64,000 nt of DNA from Methylophilus sp. QUAN (GCF_015354445.1 NZ_JADKYT010000002.1:1-64000), one strand, 5' to 3'. Shown: positions 44,180 to 52,658, counted from the first letter of the stretch. Notes: generated by a model not told the origin, from the sequence alone. Numbers and translations are program-made.

Positions 44180-44866
44180 ATGACTGCGTTATTAAGCTCC
44201 TGGTTTACCCGGCATGAATGTGCCCGCATTTACCCGTTTGCCGGATTCATCCTGCTGTTGGCGGCAGAACCGTGGCTGGCCGCGGCCTTGACCTGGCTGG
44301 GTCTAGGCGCCGAACCAACCTATCTGCTGCGCAGTGTATGTGCCTTGTGGCTATTATTGTATTTCCGCCGTGACTATCTCGAGCTGCGCGTCACGCCTAC
44401 CTTTAACCAGGCTCTAGCCGCACTGTTGGCTGGTTGGCTGGTCTTCCTGCTGTGGATTGCGCCTTATCCAGTCTGGCTAGGCGGGCATGGTGCCAGCCCA
44501 GTCGTGGCGATGCCCACGCAAACTCATGCAGATATATTCTGGTTAATTTGTCGCTGGAGTGGCTCGGCGCTGGTGGTGCCCGTGATCGAAGAGCTGTTTT
44601 GGCGGTCTTATGTCATGCGACGGCTGGATAGTGCTGACTTTATGGCGGTTGCGCCTGCTACTGTGACGGCTTATGCAATTGCAGTAAGTAGCGTATTATT
44701 TGCAGTGGAACATCAGCTCTGGCTTGCCGGGCTGTTGGCAGGACTGGTATATGCCTGGTTATACCGTCATTTCCAGGTGCTCTGGGTATCAATCCTTGCC
44801 CACGTGACCACCAATGCTGTACTCGGACTCTGGGTGATGTACACTGGTCACTGGCAATATTGGTAA
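44180..44866 (+). CDS. CAAX-type (CPBP) membrane protease, PEP-CTERM/exosortase-associated
   Basis: A 228-residue polytopic inner-membrane protein with about seven hydrophobic segments. It holds the CPBP motifs: EELFWRSYVMRRL (Glu-Glu-x3-Arg), a second motif near VEHQLWLAGLLAGLVYAWLYR (His), and SILAHVTTNAVLGLW (His and Asn). It matches the CAAX prenyl protease-related family that travels with exosortase/PEP-CTERM systems. It may process or regulate a component of that system; the substrate is unknown. Last gene of the operon, 42 bases after the coiled-coil gene. Confidence 0.82.
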   Translation: MTALLSSWFTRHECARIYPFAGFILLLAAEPWLAAALTWLGLGAEPTYLLRSVCALWLLLYFRRDYLELRVTPTFNQALAALLAGWLVFLLWIAPYPVWLGGHGASPVVAMPTQTHADIFWLICRWSGSALVVPVIEELFWRSYVMRRLDSADFMAVAPATVTAYAIAVSSVLFAVEHQLWLAGLLAGLVYAWLYRHFQVLWVSILAHVTTNAVLGLWVMYTGHWQYW

Positions 44867-44915
44867 CAAGAGTGTGTTAGCATGTGTTTTGAGAATTTTG
44901 ACAATGACTGCTAAA

Positions 44916-44956
44916 GACAGGCCTGAGGGAGGCCGTAATTAGTTTGGCGACCTGTC
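44916..44956 (+). other. intergenic stem-loop before epsD-like gene
   Basis: GACAGG (44916-44921) pairs with CCTGTC (44951-44956), enclosing a second small hairpin AGGCC-TGAGGG-GGCC. There is no T-run. It may be an mRNA leader structure for the isomerase gene at 44996. No known riboswitch consensus is recognisable. Confidence 0.3.
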
Positions 44957-44995
44957 GCAATCAAACACAAAAAAATACCAAAATATTAAAGGGTG

Positions 44996-45979
44996 ATGAT
45001 GAAAAAAATCGCATTAATTGTGCCAGCACTGATGCTGGTGATGGCCGGCTGCAGTAAACATGATGACGCTGCCAAAGCTGGGTCACAAGTTGTGGCCAAA
45101 GTGAACGGTAGTGAAATTACCGTGCATCAATTGAATTTTGCCTTGTCCAAACTGGGTAAGCTGGATCAGTCACAAGTCAAGGCTGCGTCTGAAAAAGTAT
45201 TGCAACAAATGGTTGACCTGGAGTTGCTCAAGCAGAAGTCTGTGGATGAAAAGCTGGACCGTGATCCAAATGTATTGCAAGTATTGGAAGCGACCAAGCA
45301 GCAGGTATTGGCACAAGCCTATATGCAAAAGCTGGCGGCCAAACAAGCGACGCCTTCCGCTGATGACATCAAGAAGTTTTACGATACGCATCCTGAATTG
45401 TTCAGTGAGCGTAACGTCTATGTGATCCAGGAATTTGCCGTGAAAGACGGTACGGAGCATGCCAGCGAGATTGAAGCTGGTATTGGTGCTGCCAAAACAG
45501 CAGATGATCTGGCCAAGTGGTTAAAAGACAATAACTACATTTTCAGTGCCAATGCCAGCCGTAAGGCCGCTGAGCAATTACCGCTGGAGTTGTTGAAAAA
45601 GTTAAACAGCCTGAAAGCGGGCGATACGCTGGTAGTGAAAAGCCCACAAGCGTTGGTCTTGTTGTTCCTGGCCAAGGTGGATCGTCAGCCAGTGGACCTG
45701 GAAAAAGCCAAGCCGGTGATTCAGCAGTTTCTGGTAAATTCTAATCAACAAACGGTGATTAAAAACGAAGTGTCTGCCTTGCGTAAAGATGCCAAAGTAG
45801 AGTTTTATGGCGACTTTTCCAAACTGACCCTGGATAGTAGCGCGACAACTGCACCGACAGTGCCAGCCGCACCTGCTGAGGCTAAGCCAGAGTCAGCGGT
45901 GGCTGCCCCTGTGTCTGAAACCACAGAGCAGCCAGCGCATCATAATCAAGCGATTGAAAAAGGCCTGTCAGGCTTGTAA
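44996..45979 (+). CDS. epsD: EpsD-family peptidyl-prolyl cis-trans isomerase lipoprotein
   Basis: A 327-residue periplasmic lipoprotein (lipobox LVMAGC, Cys19). It has a SurA-like N-terminal helical part (VAKVNGSEITVHQLNFALSKLGK) and a parvulin-type region (SADDIKKFYDTHPELFSERNVYVIQEFAVKDG), with a Pro/Ala/Glu-rich tail. This is the pattern of EpsD, the isomerase encoded in exosortase-linked exopolysaccharide clusters such as methanolan. Here it stands alone between the TonB operon and a terminator, with none of the other eps biosynthesis genes. Two in-frame ATGs (44996, 44999) follow AAAGGG. Confidence 0.82.
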   Translation: MMKKIALIVPALMLVMAGCSKHDDAAKAGSQVVAKVNGSEITVHQLNFALSKLGKLDQSQVKAASEKVLQQMVDLELLKQKSVDEKLDRDPNVLQVLEATKQQVLAQAYMQKLAAKQATPSADDIKKFYDTHPELFSERNVYVIQEFAVKDGTEHASEIEAGIGAAKTADDLAKWLKDNNYIFSANASRKAAEQLPLELLKKLNSLKAGDTLVVKSPQALVLLFLAKVDRQPVDLEKAKPVIQQFLVNSNQQTVIKNEVSALRKDAKVEFYGDFSKLTLDSSATTAPTVPAAPAEAKPESAVAAPVSETTEQPAHHNQAIEKGLSGL

Positions 45980-45997
45980 TCAGCCGCTGACCTCGTT

Positions 45998-46025
45998 AAA
46001 AACCCCGGTAATGCCGGGGTTTTTT
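45998..46025. terminator. bidirectional rho-independent terminator
   Basis: AACCCCGG pairs with CCGGGGTT around TAATG, with an A-run before and a T-run after. It ends the epsD-like gene and, on the other strand, the gldFG-type operon. Confidence 0.93.
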
Positions 46026-46044
46026 ATTGAACAACGCTATTCAT

Positions 46045-47451
46045 TTAAACACGTTGCTTTCTGCGCCAGCTAAGCCAGCCTGCCCATAACAATAAGGCTG
46101 GCAGGCCAAATTGAAAGCCATTAAATAATAAGATTAGCCAGGTCTGTTTGGCAGGCAGCGCAATCACGCTGTCTCGCAATGGCGTGACAGCTAAACTCAC
46201 GCTGGGCTGGTTATTGACCACCCATTGCAGGCTTTGCATACTCAGTGCCAGATTGCCGCCGCGCTCTAACTGGCTATTGGTAAAGAACTGGCGACTGCCA
46301 ATGATCAGAATGCGTTGCCGCTCACCAGTCGCCAAGTTTTTTTCCAGGGCCAGCATGACGGTGGCTGGGCCTTGGATATCCGTCTCAGGATGAAACACCG
46401 GTGGTGTTGTCGACTGCCCAGGGCGGTAACGTGTGCTGGCCCAGCCATGTTCTGCCGCGGCCACCAGCGGCAGCGTACGCCATGTGTCATTCGGTTGTCG
46501 CAGGCGCTGGATGGCATGCGCTTCATCAAAAAAGGTGCGTAGGGCAAAGTCTTGCGTGGGGCCTTGTGCGGCATAGTGCTGTGTACTTAAGGCATGCAGC
46601 GGAATATCAAACTGGCGATTGGCTGGATCTATGACTATGCCTGGGCTGATATTGAGGCCTAACCCTTCAGCTAGCGCTTGCAGGCCTTGTGTTTGTGCCG
46701 AGTCCACCAGCCAAACTAGGTTGCCGCCCTGAGCAAGGTGCGCCTGGATGGTGGCTGCCTGGGCTGGTGTGTAAGCACGGGTAGCCCCGGCCAGGACCAG
46801 GGTCGGCAATGGTTTGTCCTTGCTCGCTACTACCGTGGTTAGCGCGGTGTTTGCCAATACCTGTAACCCGGCCGCTTGCATGGCCTGGGCCAATTGGCTG
46901 CCGCCACTGACAGAGGTATTGTCCAGTGCGGTTTCACCCTGTCCGCCGGCAAATAATAGGGGCGCGCGTTCACCATGCTGTAATTGTAGCAATACATTGG
47001 TAAACGCTTCTTCGGTGTATGGCAAATACATGCGCTTTTCCTGGCCGCGATAGCGGATGATCATTTCGCCTTCTTTTTTGATCTGCTGCTCGCGTGCCAG
47101 GGTCGGTGCCGTGGCTGGGTCAATAAATTGCACACGTAAGTCTGCATGCAGGTATTGATAACGCTGTAGCAACGAAGTGATGGACTTTCTGAAGTAACGT
47201 CCTTTGTAAGGGCTATTGCTGCAAAACGCGGTGATTTCAATGGTGCCTGGTAAGTGTTGCAACACCTGGATGCTGGCCGCAGACAAGGTATTGCGGTGAT
47301 TGTGCGTGGTATCGACCATGATATGGCATTGCCAGGCAAGCGCGCCTAGTGACAGCGTGAGCAGTAGTAAGGCAGGCACCACCAGGCGGTGTTGCCACCA
47401 GTGAGCCGTTAAGGCGAAAGAGAGGCGTGATGCCGCGTTGGATTTAGCCAT
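46045..47451 (-). CDS. GldG-like ABC transporter auxiliary protein
   Basis: A 468-residue protein with an N-terminal membrane helix (VVPALLLLTLSLGALAWQ), a large periplasmic part with the GldG-type start (LPGTIEITAFCSNSPYKGRYFRKSITSLLQRYQYLHADLRVQFIDPAT), a Rossmann-like segment (VLAGATRAYTPAQAATIQAHLAQGGNLVWLVD), and a C-terminal membrane helix (WLILLFNGFQFGLPALLLWAGW). It overlaps the GldF-like permease gene by eight bases. Substrate and role unknown; position next to the methanol dehydrogenase regulators suggests a link to methanol oxidation. I start at ATG 47451; a longer frame begins 15 bases upstream. Confidence 0.8.
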   Translation of the reverse strand: MAKSNAASRLSFALTAHWWQHRLVVPALLLLTLSLGALAWQCHIMVDTTHNHRNTLSAASIQVLQHLPGTIEITAFCSNSPYKGRYFRKSITSLLQRYQYLHADLRVQFIDPATAPTLAREQQIKKEGEMIIRYRGQEKRMYLPYTEEAFTNVLLQLQHGERAPLLFAGGQGETALDNTSVSGGSQLAQAMQAAGLQVLANTALTTVVASKDKPLPTLVLAGATRAYTPAQAATIQAHLAQGGNLVWLVDSAQTQGLQALAEGLGLNISPGIVIDPANRQFDIPLHALSTQHYAAQGPTQDFALRTFFDEAHAIQRLRQPNDTWRTLPLVAAAEHGWASTRYRPGQSTTPPVFHPETDIQGPATVMLALEKNLATGERQRILIIGSRQFFTNSQLERGGNLALSMQSLQWVVNNQPSVSLAVTPLRDSVIALPAKQTWLILLFNGFQFGLPALLLWAGWLSWRRKQRV

Positions 47452-48190
47452 AGAGTCGGTCAGCATCTAAGCGACGAATAGAAAGCAGGATGAAAAACAC
47501 GGCAAACAGCACAAAAAACAGCACGTCGTAACTATTGAGCATGCCCAGGGCAAATTGGCGGTAATGCTGCATCAGTGACAGGTCATGAAACAGCGCCTGG
47601 CGGTCGTCACTAAAAAACTTGTCCAGCAGCAGGCAGATGCTTAGCGCTGTCAGACTACAAAAAGCCGCCAGTATCGGCTGTGCTGTCAGGCAGGACACAT
47701 AGAGTCCCAGTGCGCTGCTGGCCACCACTAGCAACCATAGCCCCAAGGCATGCGTCAGCAGGTAAGGCAGGTCGATTTCGGCCCAGGGCAACAGCATGGC
47801 GATCATGAGCAGCATGCTTAAAATCAGCAGGCTCAGGTAAATGACAATGCCCAGCAGCTTGCCTAAAATGAGCTCGCTCATGCTTAACGGAGCGCTCATC
47901 AGCAAAGCCATGGTCTGGTTTTTGCGCTCTTCACTGATCAGCTTCATGGTGACCAGGGGCACGACAAACAGCATCAACACTGCGGCGACGCCAAACACGC
48001 CTTCTGCCATAAACTGGGTAATGCCTATGCGTTGCACCTGCCATTGCGCACTGTGCATGATTTCGAAGTATTGATTAAAACTCAGGCTGTAATAAGTGCC
48101 GACAATGGCCTGGACAATCGCCAGGATCAGCCAGCCCATGGGGGTGGCAAACAGGCTGCGCAGTTCTTTGCGGGCAATGATGGCAATCAT
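47444..48190 (-). CDS. GldF-like ABC transporter permease
   Basis: A 248-residue membrane protein with six helices (ABC-2 type). It begins IARKELRSLFATPMGWLILAIVQAIVG and has the LISEERKNQTMALLMSAPLSMSELILGK segment typical of GldF/CcmB-like permeases. It lies 15 bases downstream of the response-regulator gene and overlaps the GldG-like gene. The cognate ATPase, usually encoded directly upstream, is absent from this locus. Confidence 0.85.
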   Translation of the reverse strand: MIAIIARKELRSLFATPMGWLILAIVQAIVGTYYSLSFNQYFEIMHSAQWQVQRIGITQFMAEGVFGVAAVLMLFVVPLVTMKLISEERKNQTMALLMSAPLSMSELILGKLLGIVIYLSLLILSMLLMIAMLLPWAEIDLPYLLTHALGLWLLVVASSALGLYVSCLTAQPILAAFCSLTALSICLLLDKFFSDDRQALFHDLSLMQHYRQFALGMLNSYDVLFFVLFAVFFILLSIRRLDADRLYG

Positions 48191-48204
48191 AATAAACTTC
48201 GCCG

Positions 48205-48837
48205 TTACAGGCCTTTGATGATGCCGAAGCGTACCGCGATGTGGACCACCTGGCCGGTGGTTTCCACCCCCAGTTTTTGCCGTACGCTGGTCTGGATGTT
48301 GGCCACCGTTTTATAGCCGATATGCATGCCTTTGGCGATGGCAGCCAGCGCCTCTCCCTGGGCAATGCGGCGAAAGACTTCAAATTCGCGTGGCGACAGT
48401 TTCTGGATCGGGTTTTCCTGGCTCTCCAGATGGTACATGGATAAGCTTTGCGCCAACTCGTTGTTAATGTAGCGTCCGCCTTTGAGGATTTTCTGCACGG
48501 CTTCCAGCACCACTTCTGGCGGCTCTGTTTTGGTCACATAGCCGCGCGCACCCGCCTGGATGGCGCGCGTGGCGTAAATACAGTCATCGTGCATGCTGAA
48601 TATGAGCACGCGCATCTGCGGTTTGCGATGCAAAATGCGCTTCAGGGTTTCCAGGCCACCGATGCCCGGCATATCCAGGTCCAGAATCAGCAGGTCAGGG
48701 TGATTCTTTTCTACCAGCAGGCAGGCCTCTTCACCACTCAACGCATCTGCCGAGACTTGATGGTTGGCTTGTTCCAGCATGGTGCGCAAGCCTTGCCTGA
48801 GCATGGCATGGTCGTCTGCGATCATTACTTTTGCCAT
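48205..48837 (-). CDS. NarL/FixJ-type response regulator, MxaB/MxaX-like
   Basis: A 210-residue two-component regulator. The receiver domain (1-120) has the acidic pocket ADDH, phospho-acceptor D53 (LLILDLDMPG), Ser/Thr (FSMHD) and Lys (VTKTEPP). The LuxR-type output domain is at ~143-205 (LSPREFEVFRRIAQGEALAAIAKGMHIGYKTVANIQTSVRQKL spread over the domain). In other methylotrophs a NarL-type regulator (MxaB) with a sensor kinase (MxaY) controls mxaF; the position of this gene next to a kinase gene and divergent from mxaF suggests the same role. I leave the symbol open because orthology cannot be tested here. Confidence 0.85.
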   Translation of the reverse strand: MAKVMIADDHAMLRQGLRTMLEQANHQVSADALSGEEACLLVEKNHPDLLILDLDMPGIGGLETLKRILHRKPQMRVLIFSMHDDCIYATRAIQAGARGYVTKTEPPEVVLEAVQKILKGGRYINNELAQSLSMYHLESQENPIQKLSPREFEVFRRIAQGEALAAIAKGMHIGYKTVANIQTSVRQKLGVETTGQVVHIAVRFGIIKGL

Positions 48838-48852
48838 GGGTCTACGTGCGCC

Positions 48853-49206
48853 TTATTTTTTATTGGCAAAGGTGATGTTCACGCATTTGTCGTTGGCAAA
48901 GGTGAGCTCAGCGGTATTAAAAAACTTGGTTGGCGCATATTGAATCTTGCCACGGTAATACCACATTTCGATCTGCTCGCCAGCGCCAGGAGCCGCCTGC
49001 TGCTGTTGCTGCAAAATCTGGTCTGCATTATGTGGTTTCACTGCCATTTCTTTTTTAACCGGTTTGCCCAGTTGTTCCTCTACAAACTGGCGCGACTGGC
49101 CACTATAGGCCTGCAAAAAAGGTTGTTCTTCCGTGAGCAGGTCTTTTGCAGACAAAGTTAGAGGCATCATCAGTGCCATCAGGCTGAGTAATTTAAAGGG
49201 TTGCAT
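48853..49206 (-). CDS. small secreted protein between kinase and response-regulator genes
   Basis: A 117-residue exported protein: signal peptide (MQPFKLLSLMALMMPLTLSA), then a Gln-rich segment and a C-terminal beta-like part (IEMWYYRGKIQYAPTKFFNTAELTFANDKCVNITFANKK written across the end). The FVEEQLGKPVKKE and WYYRGK elements recall BamE/SmpA-type small folds, but the match is weak. It lies 15-18 bases from both the kinase and the regulator, so it may be a periplasmic accessory or sensor protein of that two-component system. Confidence 0.7.
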   Translation of the reverse strand: MQPFKLLSLMALMMPLTLSAKDLLTEEQPFLQAYSGQSRQFVEEQLGKPVKKEMAVKPHNADQILQQQQQAAPGAGEQIEMWYYRGKIQYAPTKFFNTAELTFANDKCVNITFANKK

Positions 49207-49223
49207 CGTTGTTTACTCCCGGG

Positions 49224-50582
49224 TTAGACGATAAGGGATGCAGCAGAGGGTGTCTGCTTGCTGGTGTTAAGTGGCAGCAGGCCGGTAATCAGGGTGCCTG
49301 CCTGCAAGCCGCTCATGAGTTTGAAACTGCCTTGCAGTGACTCGATACGCTCGCGCATACCGACCAGGCCGACGCCTTCAGTTGCTTGTGTGGTGTCCAT
49401 GCCTTTGCCGTTATCACGGATTTCAATTTGCAGCATGGCTTTGTCCTGGCGCTTGATGATATGGATATCTATCCATACTTCACTGGCCTGGGCGTGGCGG
49501 GCAATGTTGGTGAGTGCCTCTTGCACCACCCTGAAGGCGACGATATTGGTGTCTTCGTTTAATGTCTGTTCGCTGGTGTCCAGCGCGAGATGGCAATCGA
49601 CAGCCGGATTGAGTTTTTTCCAGTCATTCACCAGGCGCTCCACCGCGCCAATCAGGCCAAGTGAGTCCAGCGCTGGTGGCCGCAAGTGCTTAATCAACGC
49701 ACGTATGGATTGCTGCACATGCTGGGTGTTGGAGGCGATTCTGACCGCAATCACATGTGCCTGATCGGGGTCGCTTTTTTGCAGGGTCAGCGCATCCATG
49801 CGGATGGCCGTCAAATATTGGCCGGTTTCATCATGAATCTCGCTGGCAATATATTTGCGTTCTTGCTCTTGCATCTGCATGGCGTGGCGTGCCAGCACAC
49901 GATTCTCTTTCAAGGTACGTTCCAAGTCGAGCTCCACCAGGCATTGCTCGGTCATGTCGACCAGGTAGCCGTGGATTTGTGCCGGCTTGCGTTCCGCTGA
50001 CGGCACATACACAAAGCGCGCACCCACATAGCAGGGCAGGCTATCTGGCCGCCGGATTTGCAGCTTGTTGAAATTGAGTTCCTGGTGATATTGCAGTTGC
50101 GAGACAAAGGTTGGCCAATCAAATGAAAACAGGGCGCAGGCACTTTTATCATCATCTAGTGGGCGGCAGATGCGGTCAAAGGCGCGATTGTGCATGCCAA
50201 TATTACCGTCAATATCCAGCACCACATTGCCGGTCAGGTCGCCATCGAACAAGGTTTTATACAGTTGCTGGCTGCTGCTTAATTGGGCTTCTGTGCGTTT
50301 TCTGTGCTGGATTTCGGCATGAATTTCCCGCATGCGGCGCTGGCTAAACCAGACGCTCAATAACACAAATACAAACAAGGTGAGCGGGACCTCATCCAGC
50401 TGCGCATATTCATAGGTCAGTAACCAGGCGTTGACGTGCTCGGCCAGGTCAAACTCTGATGAACAGACAAACGTCAGCACCACGCCCGTCATCACAATGA
50501 GCGTGTCCTGACTGGCCCGGCTGAGTTTGCCGAGTTTATGTAGAGCAGTAATAACTGGCATAGATCGTTGATAAGAATGCAT
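49224..50582 (-). CDS. PAS-containing sensor histidine kinase (HisKA_3), MxaY-like
   Basis: A 452-residue membrane kinase. Two membrane helices (~27-42 and ~65-82) enclose a short periplasmic loop. A PAS-type domain (SQQLYKTLFDGDLTGNVVLDIDGNIGMHNRAF, ~100-215) and a coiled coil follow. The HisKA_3 H-box reads YIASEIHDETGQYLTAIRMD (His near 247), and the ATP-binding domain has RVVQEALTNIARHA and DNGKGMDTTQATEGVGLVGMRER. The periplasmic loop is small, so the signal may be sensed in the membrane or cytoplasm. Start uncertain between ATG 50582 and ATG 50561. Likely partner of the response regulator two genes downstream. Confidence 0.86.
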   Translation of the reverse strand: MHSYQRSMPVITALHKLGKLSRASQDTLIVMTGVVLTFVCSSEFDLAEHVNAWLLTYEYAQLDEVPLTLFVFVLLSVWFSQRRMREIHAEIQHRKRTEAQLSSSQQLYKTLFDGDLTGNVVLDIDGNIGMHNRAFDRICRPLDDDKSACALFSFDWPTFVSQLQYHQELNFNKLQIRRPDSLPCYVGARFVYVPSAERKPAQIHGYLVDMTEQCLVELDLERTLKENRVLARHAMQMQEQERKYIASEIHDETGQYLTAIRMDALTLQKSDPDQAHVIAVRIASNTQHVQQSIRALIKHLRPPALDSLGLIGAVERLVNDWKKLNPAVDCHLALDTSEQTLNEDTNIVAFRVVQEALTNIARHAQASEVWIDIHIIKRQDKAMLQIEIRDNGKGMDTTQATEGVGLVGMRERIESLQGSFKLMSGLQAGTLITGLLPLNTSKQTPSAASLIV

Positions 50583-50685
50583 GACTGAGTGACCAAACGC
50601 TGTGAAGCTACATCGCGACAGCCAACTTGCTCCCGCCTAGTGTGAACCTGCGCCACTATAGACCACATCATGCGCCAGTACCCCG

Positions 50686-50752
50686 TGAAAGATTCCCGTT
50701 GTTGGCTGGTTTAAGAGGATGAATTCTTGAATCCATCAAAGGGAATCTTTCA
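50686..50752. promoter_or_regulatory. nested inverted repeats in the mxaF upstream region
   Basis: TGAAAGATTCCC (50686-50697) and GGGAATCTTTCA (50741-50752) are perfect 12-base inverted repeats 43 bases apart. Between them lies a near-perfect smaller palindrome, GATGAATTC-TT-GAATCCATC (about 50718-50737). The two could be paired regulator sites in the kinase/mxaF divergent region, or one large stem in an mxaF leader RNA. The whole gap (50583-50861) contains no gene. Confidence 0.55.
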
Positions 50753-50787
50753 TCTATTGCCAATGTTACAAATTATTAACAATTTCG

Positions 50788-50823
50788 GTCGTGCACTGAG
50801 GCATTCGGGGGGATGCCTACGAC
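50788..50823 (+). other. leader stem-loop upstream of mxaF
   Basis: GTCGT (50788-50792) pairs with ACGAC (50819-50823), and AGGCAT (50799-50804) with ATGCCT (50813-50818), leaving a six-base bulge on the left and a G-rich loop. It ends 39 bases before the mxaF start and has no T-run, so it is a leader structure, perhaps for mRNA stability or control of translation. Confidence 0.5.
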
Positions 50824-50861
50824 ACCACGTAAAACGCATTCTCAAAAGATTAGGAGATCCT

Positions 50862-52658
50862 ATGAAAGTAACAACATCTCGTGCCATTCTGGGCGCGTTA
50901 GTCGGAGGCTTGTTTGCAAGCGTGTCCGGCTTGGCCCTGGCAGATGCAGACTTGGACAAGGCGGTGAATACTGCTGGTGCCTGGCCAATTGCAACGGGCG
51001 GCTACTACAGTCAGCACAACAGCCCGTTGGCGCAAATCAACAAGTCCAACGTTAAAAATGTCAAAGCAGCGTGGTCATTTTCTACTGGTGTATTGAATGG
51101 TCACGAAGGTGCGCCATTGGTCATTGGTGACATGATGTACATCCACTCTGCGTTCCCAAACAACACTTACGCTTTGAATCTGAACGATCCAGGCAAAATT
51201 GTTTGGCAACACAAGCCTAAGCAAGACGCTTCAACCAAAGCAGTGATGTGCTGTGACGTGGTTGACCGTGGTCTGGCTTATGGTGCTGGCCAAATCGTGA
51301 AAAAACAAGCCAATGGTCATTTGCTGGCATTGGATGCCAAAACCGGCAAAATCAACTGGGAAGTGGAAGTCTGTGATCCTAAAGTGGGCTCAACACTGAC
51401 ACAAGCGCCTTTCGTGGCTAAAGACACGGTATTGATGGGTTGTTCAGGTGCCGAGCTGGGTGTACGTGGTGCGGTCAATGCCTTCGACCTGAAAACCGGT
51501 GAGTTGAAATGGCGTGCATTCGCGACAGGTTCTGATGAGTCAGTTCGTCTGGGCAAAGACTTCAACAAAGACAATCCACATTACGGTCAATTCGGTCTGG
51601 GTACGAAAACCTGGGAAGGCGATGCCTGGAAAATTGGTGGCGGTACCAACTGGGGTTGGTATGCCTACGATCCTAAATTGAACCTGTTCTACTACGGCTC
51701 AGGCAACCCGGCACCATGGAACGAAACCATGCGTCCTGGCGACAACAAGTGGACTATGACTATTTGGGGTCGTGACCTGGACACCGGTATGGCTAGATGG
51801 GGTTACCAAAAGACGCCTCACGATGAGTGGGACTTCGCTGGTGTGAACCAGATGGTGCTGACCGATCAGCCGGTGAACGGCAAAATGACGCCGCTGCTGA
51901 GCCATATCGACCGTAACGGTATCTTGTACACACTGAACCGCGAAAACGGCAACCTGATCGTTGCTGAAAAAGTGGATCCAGCTGTCAACGTGTTCAAAAA
52001 GGTTGATCTGAAAACAGGGACACCAGTACGTGATCCTGAGTTCGCAACCCGTATGGACCACAAAGGGACCAACATTTGTCCATCAGCGATGGGTTTCCAC
52101 AATCAGGGTGTTGACTCCTACGATCCGGAAAGCCGTACGCTGTACGCTGGCCTGAACCACATTTGTATGGATTGGGAGCCGTTCATGCTGCCATACCGTG
52201 CAGGTCAGTTCTTCGTCGGTGCCACACTGGCGATGTACCCTGGTCCTAACGGCCCAACCAAGAAAGAAATGGGTCAGATCCGTGCATTTGACCTGACTAC
52301 TGGTAAAGCCAAATGGACCAAGTGGGAGAAATTCGCAGCTTGGGGCGGTACTTTGTACACCAAAGGCGGTCTGGTTTGGTACGCAACACTGGATGGTTAC
52401 CTGAAGGCTTTGGATAACAAAGACGGTAAAGAGTTGTGGAACTTCAAGATGCCATCCGGTGGTATCGGATCTCCTATGACTTATTCCTTCAAAGGCAAAC
52501 AATACGTCGGCAGCATGTACGGTGTTGGTGGCTGGCCAGGTGTTGGTCTGGTGTTTGACCTGACAGACCCAAGTGCTGGTTTGGGTGCGGTTGGTGCGTT
52601 CAAAGAACTGCAAAACCACACACAAATGGGTGGTGGCCTGATGGTGTTTAGCCTGTAA
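50862..52658 (+). CDS. mxaF: methanol dehydrogenase large subunit, calcium- and PQQ-dependent
   Basis: The catalytic subunit of periplasmic methanol dehydrogenase, oxidising methanol to formaldehyde with PQQ. It has 598 residues: a signal peptide ([14 protein letters not shown]) of ~26 and a mature part of ~572, as in Methylophilus enzymes. The eight-bladed propeller tryptophan-docking motifs are visible (e.g. [26 protein letters not shown]). The vicinal disulfide pair is Cys130-Cys131, and the catalytic Asp is D324 in DEWDFAGVN. Ala326, two residues later, replaces the extra Asp of lanthanide-dependent XoxF, so this is the calcium form. ATG 50862 has AGGAGA upstream; the frame is open to 50727 but without signal sequence there. 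Codons are biased as in highly expressed genes. Confidence 0.97.
   Translation: MKVTTSRAILGALVGGLFASVSGLALADADLDKAVNTAGAWPIATGGYYSQHNSPLAQINKSNVKNVKAAWSFSTGVLNGHEGAPLVIGDMMYIHSAFPNNTYALNLNDPGKIVWQHKPKQDASTKAVMCCDVVDRGLAYGAGQIVKKQANGHLLALDAKTGKINWEVEVCDPKVGSTLTQAPFVAKDTVLMGCSGAELGVRGAVNAFDLKTGELKWRAFATGSDESVRLGKDFNKDNPHYGQFGLGTKTWEGDAWKIGGGTNWGWYAYDPKLNLFYYGSGNPAPWNETMRPGDNKWTMTIWGRDLDTGMARWGYQKTPHDEWDFAGVNQMVLTDQPVNGKMTPLLSHIDRNGILYTLNRENGNLIVAEKVDPAVNVFKKVDLKTGTPVRDPEFATRMDHKGTNICPSAMGFHNQGVDSYDPESRTLYAGLNHICMDWEPFMLPYRAGQFFVGATLAMYPGPNGPTKKEMGQIRAFDLTTGKAKWTKWEKFAAWGGTLYTKGGLVWYATLDGYLKALDNKDGKELWNFKMPSGGIGSPMTYSFKGKQYVGSMYGVGGWPGVGLVFDLTDPSAGLGAVGAFKELQNHTQMGGGLMVFSL

Noticed and set aside
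50862-52658. Lanthanide-dependent XoxF
   Set aside because: The residue two after the catalytic Asp is Ala, not Asp, and the neighbours mxaJ, mxaG and mxaI fit the calcium enzyme.
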